The translations under genes were made by a program, and so were the position numbers. Positions 59,698 through 64,000 of a stretch of DNA of 64,000 bases are shown here, one piece after another; the stretch's first letter is position 1; every line of letters begins with the position of its first letter. The stretch comes from Delphinapterus leucas (lineage: Eukaryota; Chordata; Mammalia; Artiodactyla; Monodontidae), in NCBI RefSeq assembly GCF_002288925.2, contig NW_022098072.1:23092450-23156449 (forward strand), written 5' to 3'. Below the pieces are notes generated by a model, which saw nothing but the letters and a program-made list of their open reading frames with translations, did not search any database and was not told the origin of the DNA.

Positions 59698-61529
59698 CTA
59701 GGAATAAAAAGGTAAAAGGGGTAAGTTCCACTTTTAACTTACATATAATTACCCTTTAAGTATATTAGTAAACAACCCATATGACCAGTTCCTAAAATTG
59801 TATCCTAAAAATTCATAAACATACCGGAATGCGTATGCACAGTGGAGAGTAGTGATTCCAAACCGACATGGGGAAAAGTATTTGCAATATATGGATATGA
59901 AAGAGAAATAGCCACAATACCTTCATACTAGAATAGAATTATGATACATTTAAATGCGTTATTGTGATAGGTATGCTTCAAATCTCATTTTAAAAATAAA
60001 GAACTAAGAATTTTTGTAGACTTTAAATTCCTAGGGTATTCTATATGAGCCTCAACTAAAATTCTAGTGGAAATCAGATTCCAGATAAAATTCAAAACAT
60101 ACTTTAATGCTAATCCCTGAATAAAAAGAAAATACACAATGCATTTCGAAAGTAATGGCAGTAACAGTGAGTGGAAACCTGGGGCAAATGCAAATACAAT
60201 TTGACGAGCAGTTGGAGGGAACTATGCATTTGCTTAGTTGTCCCAGCTGCAGAAACTGAGTCCTGGGGCCATGCTTTGGAAGTAGTCTCTAAATTTTAGC
60301 AATTTTTTTGTGATCTCTTATGGGGAATTTAAATTTTCAGATAAAGAAAGCTTGAGTGAATGGCACAGAAGGAATCCTAACATTAAGAAAGGTATTAAAT
60401 TTGCAATCCTCTCCAACTAAATTTGATACTTTTTCTTATTTGGTTAGCTTGATCACAAAATTATGTAATTAATTAGACTTACCATCTTTGCTATATTAAC
60501 AAAACACATAACAAACCATGTAACTGATTCTATATACCTTCAGAAGTTTTTGAAGGCTTTGCTGTTATGTGGCTAGGGCATGTATATAAAATTACTTTGC
60601 AAGTTGTAAATTAAAACACAAATATTATTTTCTAAGAAATTTATATGAGTGAAAAATCTACACAAGTTTACTAATTCAAAGTTATCACAGTATAAAAATT
60701 CACACTTTACCTCCACTTTATGTATTATTTTATTTAAAAATACATATATAATTCTTTTCAACTCTGGATGTTAAAAATGTAATATAAAGGCACTATGGAG
60801 AACTGTAAAAAAAATCCCTCTATGATGCTAAAAATATTTACTCTATTTAAGTACTTCTATATACTTCACCTTAAGAACAGTAATTAGCAACATTTCCGTT
60901 TCATTTGGCAACTGAGTATATAACTGAATAATAAGACAAATGGTATATGCATATGTAGTATTAAAATTTCTAAATATTTTTCACTTTTGAATTTACTTTC
61001 AAAAGACTACATTATGTACTAAATTAACTTGTCTTACAAGATTAAAATGTTAAGTTGTGCATATATATGCAACATATTTACAATAAGTTTACTGTCCATT
61101 TAATTATGCATCTGATATTACATGACAAAATATAATACAAAAACATTCACCTATTCTTTTCATTATAATCTTTTATCTATTTTTTTAACGAAACAAAACA
61201 AAAACCTAAAATAAACATTTCACCATACTTGAAATTTCCCTGCTTTTAATTCCCCCCAACGAAATTTCATACATTTCTGCCTTCAAATTGTAAAAATTTT
61301 CCATATTTTGGAAAAAAAATCCCTTCCAATACTCATCTAACTTTTATAACTAAAATAAATGGCTTACATATATTTGCTAATTCAAACTTTCCTCATGCTT
61401 TTTCACCTACTGGAAACAAACTTTTGTAAAACTGACCTCCTTTCCCTATAAATACCTCCCGTACACTCTCTAGAACATTTTCCATTCGTCAATTCTTCTT
61501 GAACTCCCAGCTATATTTGACACTGATAA

Positions 61530-63210
61530 ACAAACTGTTATTCTTTTTTCCCCCAATAACCTTTATATTTTGGAATAATTTTAGATACAGGAAAGTTACA
61601 AGGATAGTACATTTTCTGAATCTGCTTACCACACCCCTCCCATTGTTAACATTTTACATTATCAAAGCACATCTGTCAAAACAAAAAAACTGACACAGAT
61701 ACCTTCCTATTAACTACACTATACACTTTATTTGAATTTCAGCAGTTTATCCACTACTGTCCATTTTCTGTTTCAGGATCCAATGTAGGGTACCACATTG
61801 TAGTTAGTTATCATGTCTCCCTAGTCTCCTCTGGTCTATTTCTCAGTCTTTCCTTGTTTTTCATGACCTTGACAGTCATGAGTACTGGTCAGTTCACCTA
61901 TAGGACGTCCTCCAATCTGGGTCTGTTGATGTTTTCCTCATGATTAGATTGTTATTATGGGTTTCCATGAAGAATACCACAGAGGTGAAGCATCCTCATC
62001 ATATCATATGAGAGGGGACACGATATCCATATGCCATCACTGGAGATGTTAACCATCAATACTTGGTTAAGGTACAATTTCATGGGTTTCAAGATTGCAT
62101 GCCAGTAACATACAGAATAATTCCTTCATCCTAAAAGTTCCCCTACCAAAAAAAAAAAAAAAGTTCCCCTATATATTGGCTTTGTAGTCAACATTCTCCT
62201 CTTCTCCAACTCCTGGCAACCACTAATATGTTTTACATTTCTATAGTTTTGCCTTTACCAGAATGTTGTATGAATAAAATCAAACAACTTGTAGTCTTTT
62301 GGGTCTGGCTTCTTTCACTTAGTAAAATGCATTAAAGATTCATAGACATTGTACGAATCAAGAGCTTGATGTGTTTTACTGATAAATAGCATTCCACTGT
62401 ATTGGTATATAACAGTTTATCCATTGCCCCACTGAGTGGACATCTTGGTTACTTTAGATTTTTAGCAAGTATGAAATAAAGTTGCTATATACATTTGCAT
62501 ACAGGTTTTTAGGTGGACATGAGTTTTAAATCACTTGGTAAACATACAGGAGTGTAACTGCTGGGTCATATGTTAAGTCTATATTTAACATTACAAGAAA
62601 CTGCCAAACTGTCTTCCAAAGTGACTACACCATTTTGCCTTCCCACAAGCAATGAATGAGAGTTGATGCTGCTCCCATCCTTACCAGCATTTGTTTATTG
62701 CTAGTTTTTTTTGGATTTTAACCATTCTAATAGGTGTGTAATGGTTGCTCTTTGTGGTTTTAAAATGCACTTCCCTAATGATATATACTGTTGAGAATCA
62801 TCTATTCCTGTTTGCCATCCTTATATCTTCTTCTTTGCTGAAGTGTCTGTTCAGGTCTTTTGACCATTTTTAATGGGGTTGTTTGCTTTTGTTGAGTTTT
62901 AGGAATTCTTTATATATTCAAGATATAAGTACTTTATCAGATATGTAATTTGAAAATATCCTCTCCCAGTCTGTGACTTATCTTTTTATTCTCTTAATAT
63001 TATTTTTTACAGAGAAAAAGTTTTTAACTTTGACAAAATCAACTTGTCAGGAGATTTTCTCATTGTTTTCTTCTAGAAGTCTGATAGATTTACATTTTAC
63101 GTTTAAGTCTATGATCCATTTTGAGTTAATTTTTATACAAGGTATGAAGTATATGTCTGGTCTCTTTTATTTTTATTTTCTGGCATATGGATATCCAATG
63201 ATTCCACCAC
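61530..63210 (-). mobile_element. Old L1M fragments, sense with REV3L
   Basis: TTTAGATACAGGAAAGTTACAAGG...GTTATCATGTCTCCCTAGTCTCCTC, then GGCTTCTTTCACTTAGTAAAATGC, GCTGGGTCATATG, CTTTTGACCATTTTTAATGGGG and TCTAGAAGTCTGATAGATT are the reverse complement of an L1M 3' UTR and ORF2 C terminus, in order. Confidence 0.7.
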
Positions 63211-63759
63211 CTAAGATGAAGTTCTAGATTTGGGACTCTCTTTTAGTCCCAAGAGATTCAAACTGAAATGTCTCAAAGTTGTTCCACTTCCTAGTTTGGG
63301 TATATCTCTTTGAAACCCTACCTTATTCTGGAGGGTTCCAACCTGTCCAGCAGGCCCTGAGTTGTTTCTGGCTCCCTCACCTAGTAAGGCTGTCTCAATG
63401 GAGGCAGCCAGGATTAGCAAACCCCTCAGGGCAAAGGCTGTTTTCAGCATTCTATTTCCTCTTTTGGCCAGTACTTCTTTATTGTTTATAATCTCTGTGA
63501 TAGATTAAAAAAAAAAATCTTACCTAGTTATTAAATTGGTTTTAGTAGGAGGGTGGATCCCAATAACCTAACCCACCATTCAGGGGGAAAAAGTCCTCCC
63601 TGGTTACTTTTCAGAGCACAGTTTGGGTATGGTAGAAGAGACCCAAGGAGTTAAACCAAAAAAGAATAGCTGGTAAACAACAAGAGAAAAAAAGCTAACT
63701 TTTGGTTTTAAAAGTTTGTCAGTGAAAACGAAGAAAATAATTATAACATAAAGGACAGC

Positions 63760-64000
63760 AGGGTTGGAGGAAAAATGTTGGTTTCACTTTGTTTTAAGTA
63801 GAGGAGAAGGAATCCAACAATACAATGCAAAAGATGTTACAGCATTTTAACCAGAAATTCTATTCCTAGGTATATGCCCAAGAGAAATGAAAACATATGG
63901 CTACACGAATACTTGTACATGAATGTTCACAGCAGCACTGTTCATAATAGCCAAAAGGAGGAAACCCAAACATCCGTCAATTGATGAATCAATAAACGAT
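63760..64000 (+). mobile_element. Old L1M ORF2 3' fragment, clipped by window end
   Basis: AATTCTATTCCTAGGTATATGCCCAAGAGAAATG...ATGTTCACAGCAGCACTGTTCATAATAGCC matches the L1 ORF2 C-terminal region in forward orientation. Confidence 0.75.

Larger units (their letters stand above)
59698..64000 (-). other. REV3L intron reaching the window end
   Basis: No exon is recognisable from 59698 to 64000. 59700-61500 is AT-rich unique sequence. 61530-63210 is old minus-strand L1M, 63211-63750 is unidentified, and 63760-64000 is a plus-strand L1M piece. Confidence 0.7.

Noticed and set aside
1..64000. A novel defence, toxin or biosynthetic system
   Set aside because: Nothing beyond one conserved host gene and decayed transposons is supported. 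No endogenous retrovirus with recognisable gag/pol/env was seen either.

Overview
The window is mammalian nuclear DNA, almost certainly from a cetacean (dolphin or whale). The evidence is about nineteen copies of two tRNA-derived SINE types: a ~200-bp CHR-2-like type ending in 'gagaggcccgcgtaccac' plus poly(A), and a ~330-bp CHR-1-like type ending in AAATAAATAAAT. Long CHR-2 families are a cetacean hallmark. AT-rich introns, L1 retrotransposons and GT-AG exons complete the picture. There are no prokaryotic genes, CRISPR arrays, operons or plasmid features.

Only one real gene is visible: REV3L, on the minus strand, encoding the catalytic subunit of DNA polymerase zeta (translesion synthesis). 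Fourteen consecutive internal coding exons lie between 59697 and 1303. They total 6,628 bp and about 2,209 codons. All splice sites are GT-AG, all phases join, and there is no stop or frameshift. The exons run from the end of the N-terminal module (59.7-53.0 kb), through acidic linker exons (42.9, 40.1 and 27.5 kb), the giant 4,168-bp exon (26.8-22.6 kb) and a 914-bp exon (19.3-18.4 kb), to the start of the exonuclease-like/polymerase module (16.6-1.3 kb). The gene's 5' end, promoter, B-family polymerase motifs and 3' end lie outside the window. Both REV7 (MAD2L2) binding motifs are present, at 22725-22751 and 18923-18949.

The rest is intron, heavily colonised by retrotransposons. Two near-full-length L1 copies (6431-13291 and 31048-38880) and a 5'-truncated one (43320-46569) lie antisense to REV3L; all carry broken reading frames. 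The 31-39 kb L1 has been hit by five later SINEs. Older layers include L1M fragments, CR1/L3 and L2-like relics, and MER3/MER5A-like DNA transposons. Simple repeats include a (TG)20 tract.

No previously undescribed biological system is convincingly present. The observations worth a second look are the intact cetacean REV3L with lineage differences, an 87-bp mini-intron, an inverted SINE pair in the pre-mRNA, nested and deleted SINEs, strongly skewed L1 5' UTR DNA, and a few GC-richer intronic segments I could not identify.
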